Assembly: GCF_963678635.1 (NCBI RefSeq)
Contig: NC_087071.1
Span: 16,117,613 to 16,181,612, forward strand
Reading direction: 5' to 3'
Origin: Symsagittifera roscoffensis
Lineage: Eukaryota; Xenacoelomorpha; Acoela; Convolutidae
Length of the DNA stretch: 64,000 nucleotides
Within the stretch, counting starts at the first letter, position 1, and each line of letters starts with the position of its first letter. This document shows, piece after piece, positions 63,020 to 64,000 of this stretch. The translations under genes were made by a program, and so were the position numbers. The notes under the pieces are model-generated. The model made no database searches. It saw only the letters and a program-made list of their open reading frames with translations, and had not been told where the DNA came from.

Positions 63020-64000
63020 CTAAAAAAAATTCAAAAATTTTCCAAATGCGTTAATAACTACGCTTTGAATGTCCAAACTACTAGTGGATTAAAACTTGAA
63101 TCGAAGAAAAACAAAGTGTGAAAGTTTTGTAGCCGGATGAAATTAAGTTTCTTTAAGCTTATTTTTCCGCGCAAATTCAGAAGTCCAAAAATCGATCAAC
63201 AAATCAGGTAGTTGACATTTCCGAGAATCATAGCTTTTGTTTGTAAAAAATAATACGTAGCCGCTCAAATAGAAGAGATTCGACCAACCTGTAGTTTCTA
63301 TTGAACCCAAAACCCAGGTTGGAAGGGTAGTTCTCGATAAAAGTCACCAAGTTTCTTACAACTGTCAAAAATCAAAATTTTGACTCTTCCGAGGGCCATA
63401 AATTTTTGTGCTAAAAAATTGGGCGATGACGCGTATACAAAGGAGCTTCCAACAACCTGTTCGGTGGATTGAAACCACAATCTCAAATATTGGAGTGTAT
63501 TTTCTCCTCTGACTATTCAGAGGGCCTTACTTTTAAGTGAGGAAAAAATTGGGCGTAGCCACTTAAAGAGGGGAGTTTTTCAAATCCATTCTATTCCTTG
63601 AAACCAAAAACTCAGATTCCGTAGGTAAGTTTTCGAGAGAACTTGCCTACTTACCGGTCAAATATTCCTCCCACAGACTTTTTCGAAGGTTGCATAGAAG
63701 CATTGGTCAAATATTCGACCCACAGACTTTTTCGAAGGCCTTATAGAGATGTATAGAAGCAAACAAGAAAATCGGCGCTCTTTCTATGGATAGCTTTTTT
63801 TTGAAACTCGGTTAAAGGGTTTTTGAGAAAAACTAAATTTTTTGCCAAAAAAATAACTTTCCGAAGCGTCTCAAAAAGAAAATAAAAAACCCAATCCCAT
63901 ACACTTTCATAACACCTGTTCTAATCAAACTGGAATTCTGATCAAACATTCCAAGCAATACAATTGAAACTCAAATTAGCAACAGAACAAATTTTACGAA
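63020..64000. other. Intron or upstream sequence, with diverged satellite-like units
   Basis: At about 63,205-63,650 the sequence is a diverged relative of the units in 4.5-5.1 and 9.2-9.75 kb ('gagggccataa', 'ttgggcg', 'aggagct', then 'ctcagattc'). No further kinase exon is recognisable. Confidence 0.55.

Overview
This window is nuclear DNA from an animal. It is AT-rich, intron-rich and full of repeats. The only host gene I can support is a class II DYRK protein kinase (DYRK2/3/4 group) on the minus strand. I reconstructed 14 exons between 63,019 and 14,653 from splice sites, and the reading phases agree at every junction. They give 727 residues plus a stop. The 5' end of the gene lies beyond the right edge. 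I cannot name the phylum; the mix of active and decayed LTR elements suggests an invertebrate, but that is inference.

The most remarkable object is an 18.9-kb LTR element at 17,757-36,673, on the plus strand and so antisense to the kinase. It sits in the kinase intron between exons 10 and 11. It has roughly 408-bp TG...CA LTRs that look identical or differ by at most one base, a 4-bp ATCG target-site duplication, and a primer-binding-site candidate 2 bp after the left LTR. Without it the intron would be about 253 bp. In order it carries: a 1.25-kb leader with twin hairpins; a small basic ORF; a very long Gag-protease-RT ORF; an RT/RNase H/integrase ORF of Ty3/gypsy type, separated from the first by a frame break at a T run; two tiny hydrophobic ORFs; a 377-codon ORF with no ATG; an 872-aa envelope-like glycoprotein; a 600-aa ORF of unknown family; and a possible 79-bp intron in the 3' untranslated part. 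Several neighbouring ORFs overlap as ATGA or by a few bases. It looks like a young, retrovirus-like element with an unusually large accessory gene set.

The 18-kb intron between exons 7 and 8 holds a second, old element (about 40,855-53,822). It is a decayed BEL/Pao retrotransposon whose interior has been repeated in tandem between one pair of degenerate LTR ends. The repeats share stop codons, so decay seems to precede much of the amplification. Other intron content: a 388-bp hAT-like MITE with an 8-bp target duplication (57,829-58,216), a dispersed family of about 350-500 bp seen four times, a second dispersed family, a 21-bp minisatellite and a broken coding fragment near 39.4-40.1 kb.

The left 14.6 kb lies downstream of the kinase and has no gene I can support. 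It is dominated by a direct duplication (about 3.86-7.56 kb and 8.55-12.63 kb), built in part from degenerate satellite-like units; a diverged relative occurs at 63.2-63.65 kb.
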